A stretch of DNA of 64,000 nucleotides from the NCBI RefSeq assembly GCF_008711175.1, contig NZ_VWNF01000011.1, forward strand, positions 124,001 to 188,000. The letters are read 5' to 3'. This stretch comes from Nesterenkonia ebinurensis (GTDB taxonomy: Bacteria > Actinomycetota > Actinomycetes > Actinomycetales > Micrococcaceae). Both the position numbers and the translations under genes were made by a program. The notes below the pieces were generated by a model. It worked only from the letters and a program-made list of their open reading frames with translations, did no database searches and was not told where the DNA came from. This document shows positions 38,921 through 46,419 of this stretch, piece by piece. Each line of letters begins with the position of its first letter. The first letter of the stretch is position 1.

Positions 38921-39511
38921 ATGATAGACGTGAACACCAATACAGATGAGACTCTTGACACTGTGGGGCCTCGGTTGAAACACCTGAGGTTACGTCGCGA
39001 CATCACACTCACCCAACTTGCCGCTGAGACTGGAATCTCCACCAGCACACTGTCCAGACTTGAGTCAGGGCTCCGCCGTCCGACCCTGGAGCAGCTGCTG
39101 CCGCTGGCCCAGTACTACGGGGTGACCCTCGACTCCCTGGTCGATGCGCCCCACACTGCCGATCCTCGGGTGGACCTGCGCCCACTGGCCTGCCGCGACG
39201 GCTCAGTGATCATTCCCCTCACTCGCCGCCCCGGCGGCATACAGGCCTATAAGTTCGTGCTACCCACCGGGAACGACGACGCCCACCCCGAGCTGCGCTC
39301 CCATGAAGGCTACGACTGGGCCTATGTGCTCAACGGCACTCTGCGCCTGGTGCTCGGTGATCAGGACCTGCTGCTCCAAGCCGGGGAGGCAGCCGAGTTC
39401 GACACCCGCATCCCGCACTGGTTCGGCGCCACCAGTGCGGGACCCGTAGAGTTCCTCAGCCTGGTCGGGCGGCAGGGCGAACGCGCCCACGTCCGGACCA
39501 GCACCGACTGA
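38921..39511 (+). CDS. XRE-family regulator with C-terminal cupin
   Basis: From ATG 38921 the protein is 196 residues. An HTH_3 domain (about 15-70: LKHLRLRRDITLTQLAAETG, ISTSTLSRLESGLRRP) is joined to a cupin_2 domain (about 110-185: SHEGYDWAYVLNGTLRLVLG, EAAEFDTRIPHWFGATSAGP). Such regulators sense a small ligand or metal in the cupin. The frame extends to GTG 38885, but CTAAAT (38909-38914) lies 6 nt before ATG 38921 with TGGTCA at 38886-38891 at 17-bp spacing, a good leaderless promoter. It is divergent from the methyltransferase/MFS operon, its likely target. Confidence 0.85.
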   Translation: MIDVNTNTDETLDTVGPRLKHLRLRRDITLTQLAAETGISTSTLSRLESGLRRPTLEQLLPLAQYYGVTLDSLVDAPHTADPRVDLRPLACRDGSVIIPLTRRPGGIQAYKFVLPTGNDDAHPELRSHEGYDWAYVLNGTLRLVLGDQDLLLQAGEAAEFDTRIPHWFGATSAGPVEFLSLVGRQGERAHVRTSTD

Positions 39512-39688
39512 CGACCTGCCCTCAACTGAGACTGGGAACCTCAGACCGCATGGTCGATCACAGCTCTGCCATGGAGCTCGGCGCGGCTGCTGCCGGACCG
39601 CGGAGCAAGGACGCTCACTGCCAGGTTCCCTGCACCAGGAGCTGCAAAGCTTGGCAGAGCAGCCCACTCTGAATGACATCAGCGCACG

Positions 39689-40300
39689 TCACCCTGCCCG
39701 GCTAACCTCTCTGAGTGCTGCTCGCAATGCCGTGACCGAGCTGTAGTGATGGGCATGCATACCCACCTGCCGAGCACCGGTGAGCTTATTCGGCGAATCA
39801 TCGGTGAAGAAGATCTCAGACCCCCGGAGGCCAAGCTGATCCATCACATACTGGAAAACTCGGGGGTCCGGCTTTATCCAGCCGATCTCAGCAGAATTGA
39901 AGAATGCATCGAAATGCTCCAGGGCACCGAGCTGTGCGGCCTCCTCCCGGACCTCATCGGTCCCGTTGGTCAGGACCGCGGTGATGAGCCCCTGTGCCCG
40001 CAGTTCATCTGCCAGCATGAGGAGCTCCTGATCCGCAGCAGTCGGAGGATGGGCCCATTCGGCAGCCGCTTCCGGTGTTCCGATCTGGGCACCGATACGG
40101 CGTATCCACTCCCGCCGCGGGATTCTCCCTGTGGTCAACTCCGTGATCAGAGGCTCGGCGAAAGCCGCGCCTTGGATACTGTCCTCAGGCAATCCATAGC
40201 GGCGTTCCAGGTCCGGTGTGAACTGAGCGTCGAACCGGCGGATCACTCCGTCGAAGTCAAACACGACAGCCCGGATCTCAGAGGTGCGGAGATGCTGCAT
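39689..40300 (-). CDS. HAD-family hydrolase
   Basis: A 203-residue HAD phosphatase-like protein. Motif I is VVFDFDGVIRRFD (about 12-24, nucleophile Asp), motif II is AVLTNGTDEV near 110, Lys of motif III is IKPDPRVFQYVMDQLG near 142, and motif IV is EIFFTDDSPNKLTGARQVG near 165. The cap is a small helical insert (C1). It resembles haloacid dehalogenase/epoxide-hydrolase-like phosphatases. The substrate is not identifiable. TAAGGT (40312-40307) lies 6 nt before ATG 40300; a GGAGGG sequence is also present, so leaderless or leadered initiation are both possible. It is divergent from the DUF1272 gene. Confidence 0.9.
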   Translation of the reverse strand: MQHLRTSEIRAVVFDFDGVIRRFDAQFTPDLERRYGLPEDSIQGAAFAEPLITELTTGRIPRREWIRRIGAQIGTPEAAAEWAHPPTAADQELLMLADELRAQGLITAVLTNGTDEVREEAAQLGALEHFDAFFNSAEIGWIKPDPRVFQYVMDQLGLRGSEIFFTDDSPNKLTGARQVGMHAHHYSSVTALRAALREVSRAG

Positions 40301-40306
40301 CCCTCC

Positions 40307-40316
40307 ACCTTAGTCT
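40307..40316. promoter_or_regulatory. Overlapping divergent -10 elements
   Basis: TAAGGT (minus strand, 40312-40307, for the HAD gene at 40300) and TAGTCT (plus strand, 40311-40316, for the DUF1272 gene at 40323) overlap by 2 bp. Each ends 6 nt before its start codon. RNA polymerase could not occupy both at once, so the two genes should be expressed in competition. -35 elements are not clear. Confidence 0.45.
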
Positions 40317-40322
40317 TGAACC

Positions 40323-40568
40323 ATGCTTGAGCTGCGACCCAACTGCGAGTGCTGCGACCGGCACCTTCCCCACGACGCCGCAGCCTGGATCTGCACATTC
40401 GAGTGCACCTGGTGCTCGGAGTGCGTCGAAAGGTTCCCGGGAGATCGCTGCCCCAACTGCGGCGGAAATCTGGAGCGCCGCCCGATACGGCCGGCCCACC
40501 TGCTGAGTGAGCACCCCGCCTCAGCCAATCGGGTAGTCTCTGCCTCGTGCCAGGAGATGATGCGCTGA
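40323..40568 (+). CDS. DUF1272 zinc-ribbon-like protein
   Basis: An 81-residue protein. MLELRPNCECCDRHLPHDAA, then FECTWCSECVERF and CPNCGGNLERRPIRPA give the DUF1272 pattern of paired Cys residues expected to bind zinc. The family has no proven function. ATG 40323 follows TAGTCT (40311-40316) by 6 nt. The isochorismatase gene overlaps its end. Confidence 0.9.
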   Translation: MLELRPNCECCDRHLPHDAAAWICTFECTWCSECVERFPGDRCPNCGGNLERRPIRPAHLLSEHPASANRVVSASCQEMMR

Positions 40569-41137
40569 TGGAAGCTGCACCCCGCCCCGATGACCGGACC
40601 GCCCTGCTGCTGGTGGATGTACAGGCAGGCTTCGACGACGCCGACTATTGGGGCAGGCGGAACAACCCCGAGTGCGAGGCCAATATCGCAGCCCTGCTCG
40701 GGCACTGGCGGCAGGCAGGAGGGCCTGTGGTCTTTGTCCGGCACGACTCCCGCGACCCGAACTCCCCACTGCGCCCGCAGCGCCCGGGGAACGCTCTTCA
40801 GGAGATGGTCACCGGTGAGCCGGACCTGCTGGTGGTCAAGAGTGTGAACTCCAGCTTCCACGGCACGCCAGACCTGCACGCTTGGCTGCAGCAGCAGGGC
40901 ATCCAGCGCCTGGTGATCTGCGGGGTCACCACGAACCACTGCTGTGAGACCACTGCCCGGGTGGGCGGCAACCTCGGCTACGAGGTGCACTTCGCCCTGG
41001 ACGCGACCCACACCTTCGACCGGACCGGACCGGACGGACAGACTATCCCGGCCGAGACTCTCGCGCAGGTCACCGCCGCCAACCTCCACGGCGAGTTCGC
41101 CACCGTGACCTCAACCCGGGTCCTGCTGCAGTCCTGA
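40547..41137 (+). CDS. Isochorismatase-family cysteine hydrolase
   Basis: A 196-residue protein (189 if ATG 40568 is used). The Asp of LLLVDVQAGFDDADYW, the Lys region VVKSVNSSFHGTPDLHAWLQ and the Cys of VICGVTTNHCCETTARVGGN form the Asp-Lys-Cys triad of nicotinamidase-like enzymes. Substrates in this family range from nicotinamide to N-carbamoyl compounds; none can be chosen here. GTG 40547 has TAGTCT (40534-40539) 7 nt upstream, and ATG 40568 has CAGGAG 11 nt upstream, so both starts are possible. It overlaps the DUF1272 gene. Confidence 0.85.
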   Translation: MPGDDALMEAAPRPDDRTALLLVDVQAGFDDADYWGRRNNPECEANIAALLGHWRQAGGPVVFVRHDSRDPNSPLRPQRPGNALQEMVTGEPDLLVVKSVNSSFHGTPDLHAWLQQQGIQRLVICGVTTNHCCETTARVGGNLGYEVHFALDATHTFDRTGPDGQTIPAETLAQVTAANLHGEFATVTSTRVLLQS

Positions 41138-41149
41138 GCAGGATTCCAG

Positions 41150-41355
41150 TTATTGCTGCGCCTGTTCCGGACGCACCCGCATAATCGGCGCATCTCCCCA
41201 CCAAGCGGTCAGTATCGTCACCAGCAGCCCGAGCAGGACCAGCCCCCATCAGCAGACCCTGGGCGAACTGCAGAGCCGCCGCCTCGCCTGTGCCCCCGCA
41301 TGAACCACCACAGCGTACGACGCCGCCCCGCCGACACTGTGATTCGAGGATGCAT
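41150..41355 (-). pseudogene. Possible frameshifted small membrane protein
   Basis: In the 229-bp gap a minus-strand reading gives MHPRITVSAGRRRTLWWFMR, then (other frame) GTGEAAALQFAQGLLMG, then (third frame) LVLLGLLVTILTAWWGDAPI and a stop at 41150-41152. The two frame changes fall at C5 runs on the plus strand (41294-41298 and 41243-41247). The joined product would have one membrane segment. I do not recognise the family. A decayed gene, or sequencing errors at homopolymers, are both possible. Confidence 0.3.
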
Positions 41356-41366
41356 AGCATAGGCAC

Positions 41367-41801
41367 ATGGAACAGGGCACGAGGAGCATCGCAGCCGCAG
41401 CAGGCCTAGTTGCACTGGCTGCCTGCTCGAACAGCGGGGTGAACGACGACGCCCGCCCGGAGGCGGAGACCGCAGACATCGAGATCCCCGACTCAGCTGA
41501 GATCATCACCCTGGGCGATCCCTACCCCTGGGGGACAGCGGAGTACGATCTGCACGGCAGTTCTCGGTGGGATGAGGATGAGCAGCAGTACTGGGGCACA
41601 GCGCATATGATCGTCTTCGGCGGAGACAGTTACACGATAGCTGGCCCGGTGGGCACCACCGAGCGGGTCGAAGACTGGGAGGTCACCATCGTGGAGATCC
41701 GCCAGGTGGATGTCCCGGACCGCTGCGACGATGAGGAGCTGGACGGCCTGAACTGCTCCAGCCTAGCGATGGACGTCGCCGTGGTGGAGGTCGATCAGTA
41801 G
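41367..41801 (+). CDS. Hypothetical lipoprotein
   Basis: A 144-residue protein. A basic start, a hydrophobic stretch and LVALAAC with Cys20 form a lipobox. The mature part is acidic, with a DLHGSSRWDEDEQQYWGTAH region and a closing CDDEELDGLNC pair of cysteines that could form a disulfide. I do not recognise the domain. TAGCAT (41355-41360) lies 6 nt before ATG 41367. It converges with the cysteine desulfurase gene; 11 bp separate the stops. Confidence 0.75.
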   Translation: MEQGTRSIAAAAGLVALAACSNSGVNDDARPEAETADIEIPDSAEIITLGDPYPWGTAEYDLHGSSRWDEDEQQYWGTAHMIVFGGDSYTIAGPVGTTERVEDWEVTIVEIRQVDVPDRCDDEELDGLNCSSLAMDVAVVEVDQ

Positions 41802-41812
41802 TCTCAGACCGA

Positions 41813-43021
41813 TCACGTCCGCCGCTGGGCTGCCAGCCCAGCCTGACGGGACTGGGCGATGATTCCCGGCAGGGCAGCTGCGAGCGCGGCGACATCCTCC
41901 TCGGTGGTGGTCCAGCCCAGGGTGAAGCGCTGCGCCCCGCGCGCCTCCGCCTCGGAAAGCCCCATGGCCATCAGCACATGGCTGGGCCGGGGCACCCCGG
42001 CGGTGCATGCCGAGCCGGTGGCGGTGTCAAAGCCGGCCATATCCAGCATGAACAGCAGCGAGTCGCCCTCCGCGCCGTCCACGGTGATGTGCAGGTTGTT
42101 AGCCAACCGCCGTTGAGGGTGCAGCCGCGGGTCCGGTCCGCGCAGGGTGACTCCCTCCAGTCCGTCCACGGCCGCCAGCAGCTGATCGCGCAGCCCGGTC
42201 AGGCGTGCTGCCTCAGCCGCACGCCCGGCCACCACTTCCCGGGCCACTGCCGCGAAGGCGCAGATCCCCGCAGTGTCCAGAGTGCCAGAGCGGATATCAC
42301 GTTCCTGCCCGCCACCGTGCAGCACGGGGGTCAGCTTCACGTCCCGGCGCACCAGCAGTGCACCGATGCCCACCGGGGCACCGATCTTATGCCCGCTGAT
42401 CGCCATGGCTGAGGCACCGGACTCAGCAAAATCCACCGGCGCCGCTCCAGCGGGCTCCCCGCCGAAGGCCTGTACTGCATCCGTGTGGAAGGGCACCCCG
42501 GCCTCAGCGCACAACTGCCCGATCTCTGCCACCGGCTGCACCGAGCCGACCTCATTATTGGCCCACATCGCCGTGGCCAGGGCGATGGTCTCCGGCTCAT
42601 CGGCCAGCAGCGCGGCCAGGGCCTCAGTCTCCACCACCCCCTCGGCATCCACCGGGATGATCACCAGCTCAGCGCCCTCATGGGTCTGAAGCCATTCGGC
42701 AGTGTCCAACACTGCGTGGTGCTCGATGCCGGGCAGCAGCACGCGGCGTCGTGCCGGGTTCTCGGAACGGCGCTGCCAGTACAAGCCTTTGACCGCAAGG
42801 TTATCCGCCTCGGTGCCGCCGGAGGTGAAGATCACCTCGCTAGGGTCAGCGCCCACGGCTGCGGCCAGCTGCTCCCGTGCGGAGTCCACCGCCAGCCGCG
42901 CCTTCCGGCCGGCCCCGTGCAGCGAGGATGGATTGGCCACAGTGGGCAGCAGTTCGGTGAGCACCTCCACCGCGGTGGGCTTCACCGCAGTGGTGGCGGC
43001 ATGGTCGAAATAGCGGGACAT
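41813..43021 (-). CDS. Cysteine desulfurase (IscS/NifS type)
   Basis: From ATG 43021 the protein is 402 residues. It removes sulfur from Cys for Fe-S clusters and for tRNA thiolation, supplying MnmA. Visible features are YFDHAATTAVKPTAVEVLTE at the start, FTSGGTEADNLAVKG, the PLP Lys in AMAISGHKIGAPVGIGALLV, and the catalytic Cys loop TGSACTAGVPRPSHVL (class I position). In related actinobacteria it is usually adjacent to mnmA; here about 8 kb of other genes lie between. TAGAAT (43035-43030) lies 8 nt before the ATG; GTG 43024 is an alternative start. It is divergent from the J-domain gene. Confidence 0.94.
   Translation of the reverse strand: MSRYFDHAATTAVKPTAVEVLTELLPTVANPSSLHGAGRKARLAVDSAREQLAAAVGADPSEVIFTSGGTEADNLAVKGLYWQRRSENPARRRVLLPGIEHHAVLDTAEWLQTHEGAELVIIPVDAEGVVETEALAALLADEPETIALATAMWANNEVGSVQPVAEIGQLCAEAGVPFHTDAVQAFGGEPAGAAPVDFAESGASAMAISGHKIGAPVGIGALLVRRDVKLTPVLHGGGQERDIRSGTLDTAGICAFAAVAREVVAGRAAEAARLTGLRDQLLAAVDGLEGVTLRGPDPRLHPQRRLANNLHITVDGAEGDSLLFMLDMAGFDTATGSACTAGVPRPSHVLMAMGLSEAEARGAQRFTLGWTTTEEDVAALAAALPGIIAQSRQAGLAAQRRT
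41824..41842. terminator. Hairpin at the end of the cysteine desulfurase gene
   Basis: GCTGGGCTG and CAGCCCAGC (41824-41832 / 41834-41842) form a 9-bp stem with one unpaired base at the centre. It is inside the last codons of the desulfurase gene, and the convergent lipoprotein gene ends at 41801, so it could end both transcripts, as at 8621-8659. Confidence 0.4.
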
Positions 43022-43029
43022 CACCGCCG

Positions 43030-43049
43030 ATTCTACGTGCGGATAGAGT
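43030..43049. promoter_or_regulatory. Back-to-back divergent promoters, 35-bp intergenic region
   Basis: TAGAAT (minus, 43035-43030) and TAGAGT (plus, 43044-43049) lie 8 bp apart between the desulfurase start (43021) and the J-domain start (43057). Each is 7-8 nt from its start codon. The -35 position of each promoter would fall inside the opposite gene, so use is likely mutually exclusive. Confidence 0.45.
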
Positions 43050-43056
43050 TAAGCGG

Positions 43057-44079
43057 GTGAGCGAGCCGGACTTCTATGCAGTGCTGGGGGTGACCCCCGA
43101 GGCCGAGCCTCAAGCCATTCGCGCCGCCTACCGCCGGGCAGCCCGTCAGCACCACCCCGACCGTGGGGGCAGTGTAGAGAAGTTCCACCAGATCCAGGCT
43201 GCCTGGGAGGTGCTGGGCTCCGCCGAGACCCGTGCCGACTACGACCTGCGCCGCCGCCCCGGCACCGGTGCTGAAGCGGACTCCCCAGCCACCACAGAGG
43301 AAGGCGCCGGGTTCACCTACTCCCGCTCCGCCCCGACCGGCAACCGTCGCACCCGCACCAAGCAGCGGGCCGCTGAGCGCAGTCCCAGCGCCGATAAACC
43401 GGTGACCTATGAACCGCCACTGTCCAGCCCGGAGCCGCTGAACCTGACTCTGACCAGCCAAAAGGTGCACGGCGGGTTCCCCGCGAAGGGACTGTTCGGC
43501 GGCCGGTCCCAGCGCCGGCAGCAGCGCAGTGTCGAGCTGCTGGAGAAGCATGTACTCTCCGCTCTGCCCGCTGCCCGGCTGTTCAACAGTGTCTCCCTGG
43601 CCCCCTCAGAGACTTCAGGGCGGAGGCATCGTCGTGCTAAAAACCCCACCACTGCGGATCATGTGCTGCTCTGCGGTCCTGTGCTGGTGCTGATCAGCTC
43701 CCTAGAAGTTCCCGGTGCCACCGCATCCTGGGACGGAAAATCCCTACGCACCTCCGGGAGAAGTCTGCCGCTGCCAGACCTCGCCGCCGCGGCCAAGCAG
43801 CTGCGCACCAGCCTGGCCCGTCAGATACAGGCTGAGCATGGTGCCGGCGGACAGACCCAGACCGACTTCCAGCATATTCTGCTGGCCGCTGACGGGGACC
43901 TCTTCCACCCGGTGGTCGAGCCCCAAGGTGCCGGCCGAAGCGGACCGACGCCGCTGGCGGCCGGGCGTGCCATCGGGCATCTGGTCAATGTTCTCGCTGC
44001 CTCTGATAGGGCCAATCTGGTGGACCGGCACCTGATGGCTGCACTGCGCAGCAGACTCACCAGCCCGGAGGAGTCATGA
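43057..44079 (+). CDS. J-domain protein with a NERD-like C-terminal region
   Basis: A 340-residue protein. The N-terminal J domain (about 5-66: FYAVLGVTPEAEPQAIRAAY, HHPDRGG) has the HPD motif that activates Hsp70. A linker of about 70 residues follows, then a region (about 150-265) with QRSVELLEKHVLSALPAARL, TADHVLLCGPVLVLISSLEV and SWDGKSLRTSG that resembles a nuclease-related NERD domain. The NERD active-site pattern (D...DSK-like) appears to be lost (LISSLEV), so nuclease activity is doubtful. GTG 43057 follows TAGAGT by 7 nt. It overlaps trmL by 4 bp. Confidence 0.75.
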   Translation: MSEPDFYAVLGVTPEAEPQAIRAAYRRAARQHHPDRGGSVEKFHQIQAAWEVLGSAETRADYDLRRRPGTGAEADSPATTEEGAGFTYSRSAPTGNRRTRTKQRAAERSPSADKPVTYEPPLSSPEPLNLTLTSQKVHGGFPAKGLFGGRSQRRQQRSVELLEKHVLSALPAARLFNSVSLAPSETSGRRHRRAKNPTTADHVLLCGPVLVLISSLEVPGATASWDGKSLRTSGRSLPLPDLAAAAKQLRTSLARQIQAEHGAGGQTQTDFQHILLAADGDLFHPVVEPQGAGRSGPTPLAAGRAIGHLVNVLAASDRANLVDRHLMAALRSRLTSPEES

Positions 44080-44567
44080 GCGGCACAGGACTCCGAGTGG
44101 TGCTGGATCAGCCGGAGATCCCGGGCAACACCGGAAACATCATCCGGCTGGCTGCCGTGGCCGGGTTCGATCTGCACATCGCCGGGCCCACCCTCTTCGA
44201 CTTCTCCGATGCTCGCCTGAAGCGGGCCGGGCTGGACTACCACGATCTGGCGGTGATGACCGAGCACCAGGATCTGGAGTCCGCCTACGCCGCCCTGGGG
44301 ATCGACAGCGCCGCTGAGCACCGCATCTTCGCCTTCACCGGGGACGGGTCCACTCAGCACACTGCGGTCACCTACCGACCCGGGGACACCCTGCTCTTCG
44401 GACGCGAGTCCACCGGCCTGGATGATCACGTCAAGGCCGATCCGAGGATCACCCAGCTGGTGCGCATCCCGATGCTCCCCGGTCGGCGCAGCCTCAACCT
44501 GGCGAACTCGGTGAGCATCGCGATCTACGAAGCCTGGCGTCAGCGCGGCTTCCCCGGGGCGGTATAG
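44076..44567 (+). CDS. trmL: tRNA (cytidine/uridine-2'-O-)-methyltransferase TrmL
   Basis: A 163-residue SPOUT methyltransferase. The N-terminal VVLDQPEIPGNTGNIIRLAA holds the EIPxNTGNxxR signature, and the C-terminal knot is LLFGRESTGLD, then RIPMLPGRRSLNLANSVSI. TrmL methylates the 2'-O of position 34 in tRNA-Leu. The length is standard. ATG 44076 overlaps the J-domain stop by 4 bp. It is followed after 58 bp by the sigma/anti-sigma fusion gene, with that gene's own -10 between. Confidence 0.92.
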   Translation: MSGTGLRVVLDQPEIPGNTGNIIRLAAVAGFDLHIAGPTLFDFSDARLKRAGLDYHDLAVMTEHQDLESAYAALGIDSAAEHRIFAFTGDGSTQHTAVTYRPGDTLLFGRESTGLDDHVKADPRITQLVRIPMLPGRRSLNLANSVSIAIYEAWRQRGFPGAV

Positions 44568-44625
44568 TCCCAGCGCTGAGTGTTGGTCGCAGTCAGGCCA
44601 GACCCACCTGACTAGACTCAGGGTC

Positions 44626-46302
44626 ATGAGCGAGACCCCCCGCCGCGATAAGCAGCCCCCTGAGCAGGAGCCTGCGCCGGTCGCTGCCACTCCTACCGAA
44701 GCCGAGGATGAGTACCAGGAGATCCACTACCGCGAGGATGCTGATACCGACTATCAGGACTCCTACGAGGAGTACCCCGAAGATGCGGTGGTCGATCCGG
44801 AGACTGGTGAGATCTCGGCTGTAGATCCCGCCACCGGGGAGATGAAGGTCATCGGCACCGCGCCCACCCTCACCGACCTGCTCACCCAGACCGCCCAGGG
44901 GGACCAGGCGGCTTTCTCCGCCTTCTTCGAGGCCACCTCGGATGTGGTCTACGGGCTCTCGCTGATCATGCACGCAGAGTACGACGACGCCCACTCCTCC
45001 ACGATTGCCGTATACCGCCACCTCTGGGACCAGGCAGATGCCCGCGCCCGGGATCTGCGGCTGCAGACCCAGGCCTCCCAGCTGCTGACCGAGGAGTTCA
45101 TCGGCGCCGAGGCTGAGGGTGAGGGCGCCAGCTACCAGCCCAATGAGTACGAGCTGGTGCTGGAATGGCTGATCCCACTGGCCCACCGGATCTTTGTGGA
45201 GCGGTTCCGCGAGGGGCTCACCACACCGATTCCGCTGACCCCGGTGCCGCAGAGCGAGGGCGGCGGAGTGGCCGGCCTTCCCGAGGAGGTGCTGGAGGAC
45301 CTGCTGGCCCTCTCCGATTCCCAGGCGCAGGCCCTTGCGCTGACCTATCTGGCCGGGGCCACCCACCAGCAGGTGGCGGAGAAGGTGGAGGCGGCCGTGC
45401 CCTCGGTGAAGTCGAGGCTGCGTGATGCGATGACCCGACTGCACACCCAGCGCGAGACCCGCGATAACGAACCGGATCCGATCCTGCAGGCTGCGGTCAC
45501 CAAGAAGGATGTGGAGCGTTCCGGCGGGGTCAACCGCAATTTCTCCCATCAGATCGCCGCTGACCTGGACAAAGGACTGCTGGTGGAGCTCACCGAGCTC
45601 TACGCTCTGGATGCGGTGGACGATGCCGAACGCGCCCTGTTGGACGAGAAGGCACTCACCGCCTCAGAGTCCGAGGCCCAGCAGTGGGAGACCCGGGTGC
45701 TGGCTGCCCGGCGCACCTTGGCGGAGATCTTCGCCTCCGACCCGGTGGCGCCGCCGTCCACCCTGCTCGAGGATCTGCTCACCGGGCTCGGCGGGCAGGA
45801 GGTCGGAGTCGGCCTGGTGGAGAACCTCTCCAATCACACCGGTGAGACTGAGCGCCGCACCCCGGTGATCAAGAAGTGGATGTTCGTGACAGGGTTCCTG
45901 GCCATCGTGCTGATCGGTGCTCTGATCATCTGGCAGGTGAGCATCCCCCGGGACATCCAGGCCTTAGCTGATGCTGACCCGGAGGCCGAGCAGATCGCGG
46001 AATACCCGATGGAGGAGGGCGGAACGGTCGACGCCGTGCTCTCCCACACCGAGGACGTCGGCTACGCCCAGTTCAGCGATCTGCCTGCCCTCGAGGGCGA
46101 ACAGACCTACCAGCTGTGGCTGCTGCCCGCCGGCACCGGGGAGCCCTCCTCGATCGGCAACTTCACCCCCGATGAGCTGGAGGGCGAGATCATCACCATC
46201 AGCAACCTCGCCAGCCACCAGGCACTGCTGGTCACTGTTGAGAATATCCGCGGAGAGGAACGCCCCCAGGGTGACATTGTTGCGCAACTACCGCTGAATT
46301 AA
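44626..46302 (+). CDS. Fused ECF sigma-like and RskA-like anti-sigma protein
   Basis: A 558-residue protein. After an acidic N-terminus (about 1-80), LTDLLTQTAQGDQAAFSAFF (about 81-101) matches the start of SigK-type region 2, but the -10-reading segment is divergent (HAEYDDAHSSTIAVYRHLWD). Region 4 is clearer (about 218-270): EEVLEDLLALSDSQAQALAL and the HTH TYLAGATHQQVAEKVEAAVP, VKSRLRDAMTRL. A ZAS-like helical part without its Cys/His metal site follows (about 303-365), then one membrane segment (WMFVTGFLAIVLIGALIIW, about 418-436) and an RskA domain (YQLWLLPAGTGEPSSIGNFT, about 496-515). Sigma and anti-sigma are normally separate proteins. TAGACT (44613-44618) lies 7 nt before the ATG. 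Confidence 0.75.
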   Translation: MSETPRRDKQPPEQEPAPVAATPTEAEDEYQEIHYREDADTDYQDSYEEYPEDAVVDPETGEISAVDPATGEMKVIGTAPTLTDLLTQTAQGDQAAFSAFFEATSDVVYGLSLIMHAEYDDAHSSTIAVYRHLWDQADARARDLRLQTQASQLLTEEFIGAEAEGEGASYQPNEYELVLEWLIPLAHRIFVERFREGLTTPIPLTPVPQSEGGGVAGLPEEVLEDLLALSDSQAQALALTYLAGATHQQVAEKVEAAVPSVKSRLRDAMTRLHTQRETRDNEPDPILQAAVTKKDVERSGGVNRNFSHQIAADLDKGLLVELTELYALDAVDDAERALLDEKALTASESEAQQWETRVLAARRTLAEIFASDPVAPPSTLLEDLLTGLGGQEVGVGLVENLSNHTGETERRTPVIKKWMFVTGFLAIVLIGALIIWQVSIPRDIQALADADPEAEQIAEYPMEEGGTVDAVLSHTEDVGYAQFSDLPALEGEQTYQLWLLPAGTGEPSSIGNFTPDELEGEIITISNLASHQALLVTVENIRGEERPQGDIVAQLPLN

Positions 46303-46319
46303 GGCAGTTGCCGTGCGGA

Positions 46320-46340
46320 CGAGCTGTGGCGCTCAGCTCG
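46320..46340. terminator. Hairpin between the convergent sigma fusion and PIG-L genes
   Basis: CGAGCTG and CAGCTCG (46320-46326 / 46334-46340) pair perfectly with a 7-nt loop. It is 18 bp past the sigma-fusion stop and 80 bp before the convergent PIG-L stop. The stem is short and no T-tract follows. Confidence 0.4.
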
Positions 46341-46419
46341 GTCACAAGGCCAGCCTGCCTTGCTTGCCTCGCCTCCCTGGCATCTCCTCCAGCACAGAGC
46401 CTGTGCTTCCCAAGCCCCC

